64,000 nt of DNA from an uncultured Bacillota bacterium (lineage in GTDB: Bacteria > Bacillota > Clostridia > Peptostreptococcales > Anaerovoracaceae), in NCBI GenBank assembly GCA_949287095.1, contig CASEFA010000002.1:1-64000 (forward strand), read 5' to 3'. The notes beneath the pieces are model-generated. The model was not told the DNA's origin. It ran no database searches and saw nothing but the letters and a program-made list of their open reading frames with translations. How positions within the stretch are numbered: the stretch's first letter is position 1; every line of letters starts with the position of its first letter. Of this stretch, positions 53,269-61,641 are shown piece after piece. Position numbers and translations under genes: made by a program.

Positions 53269-54558
53269 ATGCCGGACAAGAAATACAGGATTGAGACTCA
53301 GTGCATCCAGGCAGGCTATAAGGCTGAAAGCGGTCAGCCCCAGGTGCCGCCTATCGTGCAGAATACAACCTACAGATACTATAACGCCGCAGACGTTGCG
53401 AAGCTTTTCGACCTTGAAAGCGCAGACTTCATGTACACCCGTCTGGGAAGCCCGACGGTGAATATGCTTGAAGAGAAGATGGCGGCTCTGGAGGGAGGAA
53501 CGGCAGCCATAGCCGCAAGCTCCGGACAGGCGGCCAATATGATAACCATGCTCAACATCTGCGAAGCGGGAGATCACATAATCGCGGCCGCCAACATCTA
53601 CGGCGGAACTTACAACCTCTTCGGAGTAACTTTTAAGAAGATGGGAATAGACGTTACATTTATCGACCAGAACCTTTCCGAGGATGAAATCGTAGCCATG
53701 GCAAGACCGGAGACCAGGGCACTCTTTGGCGAGTCCTTAGGAAATCCGGCCCTCGGAGTTCTGGACATAGAGAAGTTTTCAAGAGCAGCAAAGAGAATAG
53801 GCGTGCCTCTGGTGGTTGATAATACACTGGCTTCACCGGTTCTTTGCAGACCGCTTGAGCACGGCGCAGACTTTGTCGTACATTCCACTACAAAATGGTC
53901 AGACGGACACGCCACCAGCGTCGGCGGTATGGTGGTAGAGGGAGGAAAGTTCGACTGGAACGCCCACGCCGATAAGTTCCCGGGAATGGTGGAGCCTGAC
54001 GAAAGCTACCACGGCCTTAAGTACTACGAGAAGTTCGGCGATCAGGCCTTCTCCGTGAAGCTGAGAGCGCAGATGCTCCGCGACCTGGGCTGCACCATGG
54101 CGCCTATGAATGCGTTCCTCACTATTCAGGGACTCGATACCCTGCACCTGAGGATGGAAAGACACAGCCAAAACGCTCTCGCTCTTGCAAAATTCCTGAA
54201 AGATCATCCTATGACCGACTGGGTGAAGTACCCGGGGCTTGAGGGAGACGAGGATTACGAGAGAGCGCAGAAGTATCTGCCAAACGGCGCAGGCGGAGTT
54301 TTGAGCTTCGGCGTCAAAGGCGGCAGAGCTGCGGGAGAGAAGTTCCTCGAAAACCTTGAGCTTGCAAGCATCGTGGTTCACGTCGGCGACATCAGAACCA
54401 GCGTGCTGCACCCTGCTTCCACCACTCACAGACAGCTTTCCGAGGAGGATCAGCTGAAGGGCGGAATACTTCCTGAGCTCATCAGAGTTTCCGTGGGATG
54501 CGAGAACATCGAGGATATTATTGCAGATTTTGATCAGGCGCTTAAGAAGGTGAAGTAG
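53269..54558 (+). CDS. O-acetylhomoserine aminocarboxypropyltransferase / cysteine synthase type
   Basis: 429 residues of the Cys/Met metabolism PLP family. Features: the QVPPIVQNTTYRY N-terminal loop, SSGQAANM phosphate-binding turn, NTLASPVLCRPLEHGAD, Schiff-base lysine in HSTTKWSDGHATSVGG (about residue 209) and the C-terminal VGDIRTSVLHPASTTHRQL. This last motif is the MetY type. It makes homocysteine from O-acetylhomoserine and sulfide. AAGGAGATAAG precedes the ATG. The next gene starts directly at its stop. Confidence 0.9.
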   Translation: MPDKKYRIETQCIQAGYKAESGQPQVPPIVQNTTYRYYNAADVAKLFDLESADFMYTRLGSPTVNMLEEKMAALEGGTAAIAASSGQAANMITMLNICEAGDHIIAAANIYGGTYNLFGVTFKKMGIDVTFIDQNLSEDEIVAMARPETRALFGESLGNPALGVLDIEKFSRAAKRIGVPLVVDNTLASPVLCRPLEHGADFVVHSTTKWSDGHATSVGGMVVEGGKFDWNAHADKFPGMVEPDESYHGLKYYEKFGDQAFSVKLRAQMLRDLGCTMAPMNAFLTIQGLDTLHLRMERHSQNALALAKFLKDHPMTDWVKYPGLEGDEDYERAQKYLPNGAGGVLSFGVKGGRAAGEKFLENLELASIVVHVGDIRTSVLHPASTTHRQLSEEDQLKGGILPELIRVSVGCENIEDIIADFDQALKKVK

Positions 54559-55365
54559 ATGAAGAAGCCTTTGATAGGAATTTCAACGCTGCTGTTTAAA
54601 GACGTGACCGGCGCGACGCCGGCGAACCCGATGACAGGCAGATTTTTCGCAAATCGCAGTTTCGTAAGGTCGGTTATTGAGGCCGGAGGAGTGCCCGTGC
54701 TTCTTCCGGGTACCTTCGACAAAGACTGTATTGACGAGTACCTCAATACCTGCGACGGATTTATAATGGTAGGAGGCCCCGACGCCAATCCGGTTCTCTT
54801 CGGCGAAGAGCCTTCAGAAAAGGCGAGAACGGGCAACACTACCGTGGATATGCACGACGTAGCGCTTATCCGTGCAGCCATAGATATGGACAAACCTATC
54901 CTTGGCGTGTGTCGCGGAATGCAGATGATGAACCTCGCCATGGGCGGCACAATATATCAGGACCTGAGCGAATACGAGGAAAGACTTAAGGCTGGTCTTG
55001 GCGGAGCAAGCTCAGTGACAGGACCGACAGGCGAGCCGAAGATTCTTCTTCACCGTCAGCCGGGTCCGGAAGGCGATCCTTATCATATCGTTAAGACCGT
55101 ACCGGGAACAAAGACTGCTGAAATCTTCGGCGAAAAGGTTGCAGTAAACAGCCTTCACCATCAGGCGGTCAAAGATCCGGCTCCCGGAGCAGTGATTTCC
55201 GCAGCCGCAATGGATGGAGTTGCGGAGGCCATAGAGTTTCCGGATAAGCGGTTTGCCTTGGGACTTCAGTGGCATCCTGAGATAATGACGAGCTTTCCCG
55301 GCGGTGGTTTTGCCGCAGAGCAGAGAAAGGTATTCGAATCCCTTATAGCTGCTGCAAGTCGGTAG
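54559..55365 (+). CDS. Gamma-glutamyl-gamma-aminobutyrate hydrolase family protein (peptidase C26)
   Basis: 268 residues of class I glutamine amidotransferase-like fold. Nucleophile elbow GVCRGMQMMN (Cys about 119), catalytic His-x-Glu in LQWHPEIM, and the VNSLHHQAVKD segment of PuuD-like enzymes. It would hydrolyse a gamma-glutamyl compound in the cytoplasm; substrate unknown. Co-transcribed with the sulfhydrylase, hinting at a sulfur or gamma-glutamyl peptide recycling step. Confidence 0.85.
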   Translation: MKKPLIGISTLLFKDVTGATPANPMTGRFFANRSFVRSVIEAGGVPVLLPGTFDKDCIDEYLNTCDGFIMVGGPDANPVLFGEEPSEKARTGNTTVDMHDVALIRAAIDMDKPILGVCRGMQMMNLAMGGTIYQDLSEYEERLKAGLGGASSVTGPTGEPKILLHRQPGPEGDPYHIVKTVPGTKTAEIFGEKVAVNSLHHQAVKDPAPGAVISAAAMDGVAEAIEFPDKRFALGLQWHPEIMTSFPGGGFAAEQRKVFESLIAAASR

Positions 55366-55384
55366 GCGGAGACCAGGCCTTCCG

Positions 55385-55665
55385 ACGGCGTTTTGACCGG
55401 GCGGTTCAAGCGGCTTTCCGCAGCGTTTTGACCGGGCGGTTCAAGTGGCCTCCCGGCGGCGTTTTGACAAGAAAGACGAAAATGCGCCTTCAGGTCAAGG
55501 CGAAATTTGACAAAATTCAATACGTGACACCAAGAGGTCAAGGAATTTTCCGGACATAGTGCCGAATTCCTTGACTTTTTTGATTGCGGAGCTACGCAAG
55601 GTCAAGAATTGCATTGACCTTGCATCGCTTAGGGCGGCAAGAGGTCAAAGTGACAGCTGTTCAGG
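55385..55665. repeat. Second cluster of GTCAA/TTGAC inverted repeats with a tandem unit
   Basis: About nine GTCAA/TTGAC motifs. Left part: a unit beginning GCGTTTTGACCGGGCGGTTC at 55388 repeats at 55423 and partly at 55459 (period about 35). Centre: AGGTCAAGGCGAAATTTGAC at 55492-55511, identical to 17776-17795. Right part: GTCAAGGAATT/AATTCCTTGAC (55537-55547, 55565-55575) followed by TTTTTT, which is a good intrinsic terminator, and GCAAGGTCAA/TTGACCTTGC (55596-55605, 55614-55623). Confidence 0.75.
55537..55581 (+). terminator. Terminator of the metY-type operon
   Basis: Perfect 11-bp stem GTCAAGGAATT/AATTCCTTGAC, 17-nt loop, TTTTTT at 55576-55581. It is built from the GTCAA repeat cluster. 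Confidence 0.8.
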
Positions 55666-55781
55666 GCGGGTACCCCTCCGCAGAATCAGACTGGGTGTGG
55701 GCCAGACGGCAGCATGATAAAAGGATGGCTCACAGCGAAAGCCGGCTTTTGTGTAGATATTGTGAAAAATGGATATGGGTG

Positions 55782-55810
55782 TTGACATGCGGCCCGGCAG
55801 ATGGTAATAT
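55782..55810 (+). promoter_or_regulatory. Fatty acid operon promoter
   Basis: TTGACA (55782-55787), 17-nt spacer, TAATAT (55805-55810). Confidence 0.85.
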
Positions 55811-55814
55811 GCTT

Positions 55815-55852
55815 AAAGAATTTTAATTAAAATATTTTAAATAAAATTCTTT
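55815..55852 (+). promoter_or_regulatory. Nested palindromes at the fatty acid operon start
   Basis: An outer 11-bp inverted repeat AAAGAATTTTA (55815-55825) / TAAAATTCTTT (55842-55852) encloses overlapping perfect palindromes TTTTAATTAAAA (55821-55832) and TTAAAATATTTTAA (55827-55840). It begins 5 nt after the -10, where a repressor such as a FabT/FapR-like protein would bind. It matches neither the FapR nor the FabT consensus that I know. Confidence 0.6.
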
Positions 55853-55923
55853 AGTTAAAAAAATAAAAGTAAATTGCGCGTCTACGGAACGCAAAATATG
55901 AAAAAGAAATGGAGATTTTAAAA

Positions 55924-56154
55924 ATGACTTTTGAAATGGTTAAGGAAGCAATGATTAACACTTTAGGATGCGATGAGGAGAAGATTACTCCGGAAGCGCT
56001 TCTGGCAGACGACCTCAACATCGATTCACTGGATGCGGTTGAGCTTGTAATGGCAATCGAAGATGAAATCGGAACGAAGATCCCTGACGAGGAGCTTGGA
56101 AAGCTCAAGAGCGTGAATGACATCTGCGACTGCGTGGACAAATACAGAGGATAG
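55924..56154 (+). CDS. acpP: Acyl carrier protein
   Basis: 76 residues, typical ACP length and acidity. The phosphopantetheine attachment serine is in DLNIDSLDAVELVM (about residue 36). Carries growing acyl chains in type II fatty acid synthesis. ATG at 55924 chosen; an in-frame ATG five codons earlier exists, and GGAG sits about 10 nt upstream of the chosen start. Confidence 0.95.
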   Translation: MTFEMVKEAMINTLGCDEEKITPEALLADDLNIDSLDAVELVMAIEDEIGTKIPDEELGKLKSVNDICDCVDKYRG

Positions 56155-56164
56155 TGATTTAAAG

Positions 56165-56722
56165 ATGAATGTTGAAGAGATAAAGGAACTCATTCAGACA
56201 TTTGCGGAATCCGGCCTTGAGGAGATCGAGGCGGAACTTGACGGGAACAGGCTGTACCTGAAGAGAAGCGCGGATGCGCAGGCGCAGGTCGCACCGGCAA
56301 ATATCCCGGGGTTCTGCCCGAATACTGTATACACCGGATGGGGCGCGCAAATCGGCCAGGGATTACAGACCGGCCAGGGCACCCATGACATCACCAATGG
56401 CTCCGGCGGAACTGACGTGATTGGCGCAGACGCACCCGGCGTGGCAAAGTCCTCCGCGGCAGTCGGAGAAGGCGGGGCAAATACGGAGATGGTGAAAGCG
56501 CCTCTCGTTGGAATCTTTTACGAAGCTCCGGCGCCGGGCGAGGAGCCGTTCGTAAAGGAGGGCCAGAAGGTGAAGAAGGGCGACGTGCTCTGCGTCATCG
56601 AGGCCATGAAGATGATGAATGAGCTTAAGGCAGACGTTGACGGAACGGTGAAAAAGGTGGACGTGAAAAACGGAGACGCCGTAGAGTTCGGTCAGGTGCT
56701 GTTTGAGGTGGAGAGATGTTAA
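56165..56722 (+). CDS. accB: Biotin carboxyl carrier protein of acetyl-CoA carboxylase
   Basis: 185 residues. N-terminal helical segment, a long Gly/Ala/Thr-rich linker (about 40-110) with an odd central stretch (YTGWGAQIGQGLQTGQGTH), and the biotinyl domain with EAMKMMNEL, Lys being biotinylated. The linker is longer and richer in Gly/Gln than the usual Ala/Pro type. Overlaps accC by 7 nt. Confidence 0.94.
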   Translation: MNVEEIKELIQTFAESGLEEIEAELDGNRLYLKRSADAQAQVAPANIPGFCPNTVYTGWGAQIGQGLQTGQGTHDITNGSGGTDVIGADAPGVAKSSAAVGEGGANTEMVKAPLVGIFYEAPAPGEEPFVKEGQKVKKGDVLCVIEAMKMMNELKADVDGTVKKVDVKNGDAVEFGQVLFEVERC

Positions 56723-58095
56723 AGAGAGTGCTGGTGGCAAACCGGGGCGAGATAGCGGTGAGAATAATAAGGGCGTGCATGGAGATGGGAATCGAAACCG
56801 TAGCCGTGTACTCGGAAGCCGACAAAGACGCCCTGCATACGGTTCTTGCGGACAAGGCCGTCTGCATAGGGGCTCCGCCGGCAAAGGACAGCTATCTCAA
56901 CATAGGAAACATAATTGAAGCGGCAAAGGTTACCGGGTGTGACAGCGTCCACCCGGGATTCGGATTTCTGTCCGAGAACAGTAAGTTTGCCGAGATTTGT
57001 GAAGATAACAGCCTTATTTTCATAGGGCCGCCCCCCGCCGCCATCGCCCTCATGGGCGATAAGGCGGCGGCGCGGGAATGCGCGCGCACCGCGCGCGTTC
57101 CCGTGGTGCCGGGCACGGCAGGGACGTGCGCCGGCCCGGCAGAGGCGGCTGCGGCGGCGAAAGCCTGCGGCTTTCCGGTCCTCCTTAAGGCCGCCGCAGG
57201 AGGCGGAGGCAGGGGCCTCCGCCGTGTCAATACGGAAGCTGACATAGAAGCCGCCTTCAGGGCGGCTTCGTCGGAAGCTGAAAGCGCTTTTGGCGACGGA
57301 TCTATGTATGTGGAAAAATTCATAGAAAATCCGCGTCATATCGAAGTTCAGATTCTTGCCGACAAATTTGGAAACGTGGTGCATCTGGGAGAAAGAGACT
57401 GCTCCATGCAGAGAAGGAACCAGAAGCTTATCGAGGAGGCGCCGGCCGCGAAACTGAGCGGCGAGACGGCCAGGGCAATGAGAGAGGCCGCCGTAAGGGC
57501 GGCAAAGGCCTGCGGCTACGTGGGAGCCGGAACCTGCGAGTTTGTGGTGGACAGGGACGAGAACTTCTACTTCATAGAGATGAATACGAGAATCCAGGTG
57601 GAGCATCCGGTAACGGAAGCCGTCACCGGAATCGACATCGTTAAGGAGCAGATAAGGACAGCTTCGGGAGAAAAGCTTTCGTTCACTCAGGACGACGTCG
57701 AGTTCAGAGGACATGCCATAGAGTGCAGAATCACGGCAGAAGACGTTTCGGACGGATTCAGACCGTGTCCGGGGAAGATAGAATTTCTCCATTTTCCGGG
57801 AGGTCCGTCTGTGAGAGTAGACAGCGCCATATACGACGGCTGTGAAATAAGTCCGTACTACGACTCCATGATAGGCAAGATCATAGTTCACGGAGAAAAC
57901 AGGACCGACGCCATAAGGAAGATGAGAAGAGCCCTTTCGGAAACCGTGATAAACGGGGTAAAGACCACACTTCCGCTTTCGCACCTCATCATGTACGATA
58001 CTGAGTTTCTGAGAGGCGGCTTCGATACGGGATTTCTGGAGAGACGGCTGCCTGAGCTTCTGGACATATACAGGAAGGCGGGTGGAGATAATTGA
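56716..58095 (+). CDS. accC: Acetyl-CoA carboxylase, biotin carboxylase subunit
   Basis: 459 residues: N-terminal KRVLVANRGEIAVRIIRAC, ATP-grasp domain with the GGGGRG loop, HIEVQILAD, and the catalytic EMNTRIQVEHPVTE segment, then the C-terminal domain. It carboxylates biotin on AccB using ATP and bicarbonate. A stretch at about 57030-57220 (residues 105-168) is much richer in G+C and uses CGC/CGG arginine codons, unlike the AGA/AGG of the rest. Overlaps accD (TTG start within its last codons). Confidence 0.96.
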   Translation: MLKRVLVANRGEIAVRIIRACMEMGIETVAVYSEADKDALHTVLADKAVCIGAPPAKDSYLNIGNIIEAAKVTGCDSVHPGFGFLSENSKFAEICEDNSLIFIGPPPAAIALMGDKAAARECARTARVPVVPGTAGTCAGPAEAAAAAKACGFPVLLKAAAGGGGRGLRRVNTEADIEAAFRAASSEAESAFGDGSMYVEKFIENPRHIEVQILADKFGNVVHLGERDCSMQRRNQKLIEEAPAAKLSGETARAMREAAVRAAKACGYVGAGTCEFVVDRDENFYFIEMNTRIQVEHPVTEAVTGIDIVKEQIRTASGEKLSFTQDDVEFRGHAIECRITAEDVSDGFRPCPGKIEFLHFPGGPSVRVDSAIYDGCEISPYYDSMIGKIIVHGENRTDAIRKMRRALSETVINGVKTTLPLSHLIMYDTEFLRGGFDTGFLERRLPELLDIYRKAGGDN

Positions 58096-58940
58096 ACCCC
58101 TTTGCGAGAAAAAAGCAGCTTTTGTCGGCGCTTAAGGACATAAAGGATGACAACAACCCTGTAACCTGCAAGGGCTGCGGGGAAAAGTACGGCGAGAGAG
58201 AGCTCAGAGAAAACATGTACGTGTGCCCCGTCTGCGGAAGGCATTACAGAGTGAGCGCGCCGTACAGGATAAAGACCACCGTGGATAAAGGTACCTTTAA
58301 AGAGATATGCAGAAGCATAACCTCCGGGGATCCTCTGGACTTTCCGGGATACGGCGAGAAGCTTTCCGAGGCGAGGAAAAAGACCGGACTTCGGGAGGCC
58401 GTGATATGCGGAACCGGAAGGATAGACGGGATAAAGGCGGTTCTCTGCTTCATGGACAGCAGATTTTTCATGGGAAGCATGGGAAGCGCGGTTGGAGAGA
58501 AAATCACCAGATGCTTTGAGTATGCGGCGAGAAAGAAACTTCCGGCAGTGGTATTTGCTACGTCGGGAGGAGCAAGGATGCAGGAGGGTATTTTGTCTCT
58601 CATGCAGATGGCAAAGACCAGCGCCGCAGTTTCAGCTCACGGGGAGAAGGGACTTCTCTTCATATCCGTCATGACCGATCCCACCACGGGAGGAGTGACC
58701 GCAAGCTTTGCAAGCTTGGGAGACATAATCCTTGCGGAGCCGGGAGCATTAATAGGCTTTGCGGGACCACGGGTCATCGAGCAGACCATAGGTCAGGAAC
58801 TTCCCGAAGGATTTCAGAGAGCCGAGTACCTTCTGGAGCACGGACAGATAGACGCCGTGGTCGACAGAAGGGAGCTTAAAAAGACTCTCGGCGACATACT
58901 GAGGCTTCACGGAAAACCCGAAAGGAGGAAGAGCTCATGA
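58092..58940 (+). CDS. accD: Acetyl-CoA carboxylase carboxyltransferase subunit beta
   Basis: 282 residues. N-terminal zinc ribbon (CKGCG...CPVCG, about residues 19-41) and a crotonase-like carboxyltransferase domain with FATSGGARMQEG and GGVTASFASLGD. Works with AccA to transfer CO2 from biotin to acetyl-CoA. TTG start with GGTGGAG upstream. Confidence 0.95.
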   Translation: MNPFARKKQLLSALKDIKDDNNPVTCKGCGEKYGERELRENMYVCPVCGRHYRVSAPYRIKTTVDKGTFKEICRSITSGDPLDFPGYGEKLSEARKKTGLREAVICGTGRIDGIKAVLCFMDSRFFMGSMGSAVGEKITRCFEYAARKKLPAVVFATSGGARMQEGILSLMQMAKTSAAVSAHGEKGLLFISVMTDPTTGGVTASFASLGDIILAEPGALIGFAGPRVIEQTIGQELPEGFQRAEYLLEHGQIDAVVDRRELKKTLGDILRLHGKPERRKSS

Positions 58941-59761
58941 TAAGCGCGGCAGAAAGAGTGCTCATGGCGAGAGCCCCTGAAAGGCCCGTGGCTTCGGACT
59001 ACATAGAAAACATACTGGACGGGTTCATACCTCTTGCGGGAGACAGGCTTCATGGCGAGGACAAAAGCATACTTGCAGGAATCGGAAGCCTCGACGGGAT
59101 ACCGGTCACCGTGATAGGTCAGCTTAAAGGAAGGACCATAGAGGAAAACATAGAAAGACGGTTCGGAATGGCAAGCCCGGAAGGCTACAGAAAGGCCCAG
59201 AGGCTTATGAAACAGGCGGAAAAATTCCACCGCCCTGTAATAACATTTGTGGATACCCCGGGAGCATACCCCGGAATCGAGGCGGAAGCCGGCGGTCAGG
59301 GCGAAGCCATAGCGAGAAGCATCGCACTCATGTCCAGGCTGAAAACGCCCTGCATATCGGTTTTCATAGGAGAGGGAGGAAGCGGCGGAGCTCTGGCTCT
59401 TGCGGCGGGAGACAGGATTATCATGCTGGAAAACAGCATATTTTCAATACTCTCTCCGGAAGGGTTCGCATCCATACTGTGGAAGGATTCCTCCCGTTGG
59501 GAGGAGGCGGCGGAGACCATGAAGCTCACGGCTTCCGACCTTAAGGAGCTGGGAGTGTGCGACGTAATCGTACCTGAACCTGCGGGCGGGGTAACCCTTG
59601 AAACGCCGAAGGTTTTCGGGAAAGTGAGAGAGGAGCTCATAAAGGCTCTCACGGAGCTTTCGGGAATTTCTCCCGAAAAGCTTGTCGAAAAGCGTTACAG
59701 ACGGCTTCGGATGATAGACAGGGCCGCAAAGAGGCCTTCCGAAGAAAAGAAAGATACGTAA
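58937..59761 (+). CDS. accA: Acetyl-CoA carboxylase carboxyltransferase subunit alpha
   Basis: 274 residues of crotonase fold. Family segments: FGMASPEGYRKAQRLMKQAEKF (split by a helix turn), VDTPGAYPGIEAE and GEGGSGGALALAAGDRI. The N-terminal helical part is short compared with the 319-residue E. coli subunit. ATGA overlap with accD. Confidence 0.95.
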   Translation: MISAAERVLMARAPERPVASDYIENILDGFIPLAGDRLHGEDKSILAGIGSLDGIPVTVIGQLKGRTIEENIERRFGMASPEGYRKAQRLMKQAEKFHRPVITFVDTPGAYPGIEAEAGGQGEAIARSIALMSRLKTPCISVFIGEGGSGGALALAAGDRIIMLENSIFSILSPEGFASILWKDSSRWEEAAETMKLTASDLKELGVCDVIVPEPAGGVTLETPKVFGKVREELIKALTELSGISPEKLVEKRYRRLRMIDRAAKRPSEEKKDT

Positions 59762-59779
59762 AAAATCGGAGGTAGAAAT

Positions 59780-60718
59780 TTGGCAGGAATAAAAATTACG
59801 GGAATCGGCGGGTCAAAGGGTGAAAAATCCGTGACCAACTTCGACCTGGCGAAGACGGTGGATACTTCCGATGAGTGGATAAGATCCAAGACCGGAATAG
59901 TGTCCAGATACTTTGCAGGAGAAAGGACCAACGCCGATATGGCCCTTGAGGCGGGGAAAAAAGCCATGAAGGACGCAGATGCGAAGCCGCAGGAAATAGG
60001 ACTTCTCATAGTCTGCACTTTTACCCCGGACGACAGAACGCCGGGAGTGGCGTGCGAGGTTTCGGGAAGACTGGGGCTTTCGGAAAACGCGCTCTGTCTC
60101 GACGTGAACGGAGCCTGCTCCGGATTCATATACGGATGCATACTGGCAAACGGTTTCCTTTCGTCACTGAAAGGGCAGAGAAAGGCGCTGGTAATAGGAA
60201 GCGAGAAAATCTCTCCGCTACTTAACATGGACGACAGATCGACCTGCGTTCTCTTCGGCGACGGAGCGGGAGCCGCGGTGCTGGAATACGACGAAGACGC
60301 GGACTTCTTCTCAGTTTACGGCTGCACCTCGGACAGAGAGGTTTTAGGATGCGGTTCCGGGAACGCGAGCATTCATATGGCGGGTCAGGAGGTCTACAGG
60401 TTCGCAGTTAACAAGAGCTCGGAGGCCACCAAGACCCTTATGACGGGAAACGATATTTCGGAGAAGGACGTTGACCACTTTGTCTTTCATCAGGCCAACG
60501 AGAGGATAATAGCAAGCAGCATAGCAAGGCTGAGACTTCCGAAGGAGAAGTTCTTCGTAAACGTATCGGAATACGGCAACACCTCCGCTGCCAGCGTGCC
60601 TCTTGCCATGGCGGACATGAGAGATAAGGAGATTTTGAAGGAAGGTCAGAAGCTCATCTGCACAGGCTTTGGCGCAGGGCTGACCTACGGAAGCATGTAT
60701 ATTCATTTTGGAAAATAG
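59780..60718 (+). CDS. fabH: 3-oxoacyl-ACP synthase III (FabH)
   Basis: 312 residues, thiolase fold. Catalytic Cys in DVNGACSGFIYG (about 112), His in FHQANERI (about 240), Asn in EYGNTSAASVP (about 270). It condenses acetyl-CoA (or branched starters) with malonyl-ACP to begin fatty acid synthesis. TTG start after CGGAGGTAGAAA. Confidence 0.95.
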   Translation: MAGIKITGIGGSKGEKSVTNFDLAKTVDTSDEWIRSKTGIVSRYFAGERTNADMALEAGKKAMKDADAKPQEIGLLIVCTFTPDDRTPGVACEVSGRLGLSENALCLDVNGACSGFIYGCILANGFLSSLKGQRKALVIGSEKISPLLNMDDRSTCVLFGDGAGAAVLEYDEDADFFSVYGCTSDREVLGCGSGNASIHMAGQEVYRFAVNKSSEATKTLMTGNDISEKDVDHFVFHQANERIIASSIARLRLPKEKFFVNVSEYGNTSAASVPLAMADMRDKEILKEGQKLICTGFGAGLTYGSMYIHFGK

Positions 60719-60726
60719 TTGAAGTT

Positions 60727-61641
60727 ATGAGGATAAACGAGTTATTAGGAATCAAATACCCTGTATTTCAGGGAGGAATGGCAAACATTTCGGACGGAGC
60801 TTTTGCGGCAGCCATATCGGAAGCCGGAGCTTTGGGCATAATCGGAGCGGGCGGCATGAACGCGGAGGCTCTCGCGGAGCAGATAAAAATCTGCAAGGAT
60901 AGGACGGATAAGCCTTTCGGAGTCAACATCATGCTGATGAATCCCGACGCCGACAGAATGGCTGAAATCGCCGCCGGGGAAGGCGTGGCGGTAATCACAA
61001 CGGGAGCGGGAAATCCGGGCAAATACATGAAGATGTGGAACGATGCGGGAATAAAGGTCTTCCCGGTTGTTTCCGGAGTGGCACTCGCAAGGAGACTGGA
61101 GGATTCGGGAGCATTCGGCATAATCGCAGAGGGCTGTGAAAGCGGAGGCCATATAGGCGAGCTTACTACCATGGCACTGGTGCCTCAGGTGGTCGATGCG
61201 GTAAAGATACCGGTAATCGCCGCAGGAGGAATAGCTTCCGGCAGGCAGATGGCAGCAGCCTTTGCCCTCGGAGCGTGCGGCATTCAGGCGGGAACCATGT
61301 TCCTCGTGAGCAGTGAATGTCCCGTACATGAAAACTACAAGGAAGCGGTAATCGCAGCAAGGGATACGGGAACTGCCGTGACGGGAAGAAGCGCCGGGGC
61401 TCCGGTGAGAGTTCTGAAGAACGCCATGGTAAGGGAGTATCTGAAGCTGGAAAAAGAGGGCGCGGACCTTATGGAGCTTGAAAAGTTCACATTGGGCTCC
61501 CTTCGCCGTGCAGTAAAGGACGGGGACACGAAGACAGGCTCCGTCATGGCCGGTCAGGTATCGGGAATGCTGAAGGAAATCCGTCCTGCGGCGGAGATAC
61601 TTGAGAATCTGATGAAGGAATACGAAAATGTCAGGATCTAA
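60727..61641 (+). CDS. fabK: Enoyl-ACP reductase II (FabK)
   Basis: 304 residues, FMN-dependent TIM barrel of the nitronate monooxygenase superfamily. Starts KYPVFQGGMANISDG; includes the EGCESGGHIGE motif (His as in FabK) and AAGGIASGRQMAAAFALGACGIQAGTMF split over two strands. It reduces the enoyl-ACP double bond with NAD(P)H and is insensitive to FabI inhibitors such as triclosan. Context in the fab operon supports the call. Overlaps the next gene by 14 nt. Confidence 0.93.
   Translation: MRINELLGIKYPVFQGGMANISDGAFAAAISEAGALGIIGAGGMNAEALAEQIKICKDRTDKPFGVNIMLMNPDADRMAEIAAGEGVAVITTGAGNPGKYMKMWNDAGIKVFPVVSGVALARRLEDSGAFGIIAEGCESGGHIGELTTMALVPQVVDAVKIPVIAAGGIASGRQMAAAFALGACGIQAGTMFLVSSECPVHENYKEAVIAARDTGTAVTGRSAGAPVRVLKNAMVREYLKLEKEGADLMELEKFTLGSLRRAVKDGDTKTGSVMAGQVSGMLKEIRPAAEILENLMKEYENVRI

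Noticed and set aside
56719-57984. A 421-codon minus-strand frame across accC
   Set aside because: Shadow of biotin carboxylase; composition rich in Arg/Cys/Ser/His as expected of an antisense frame.
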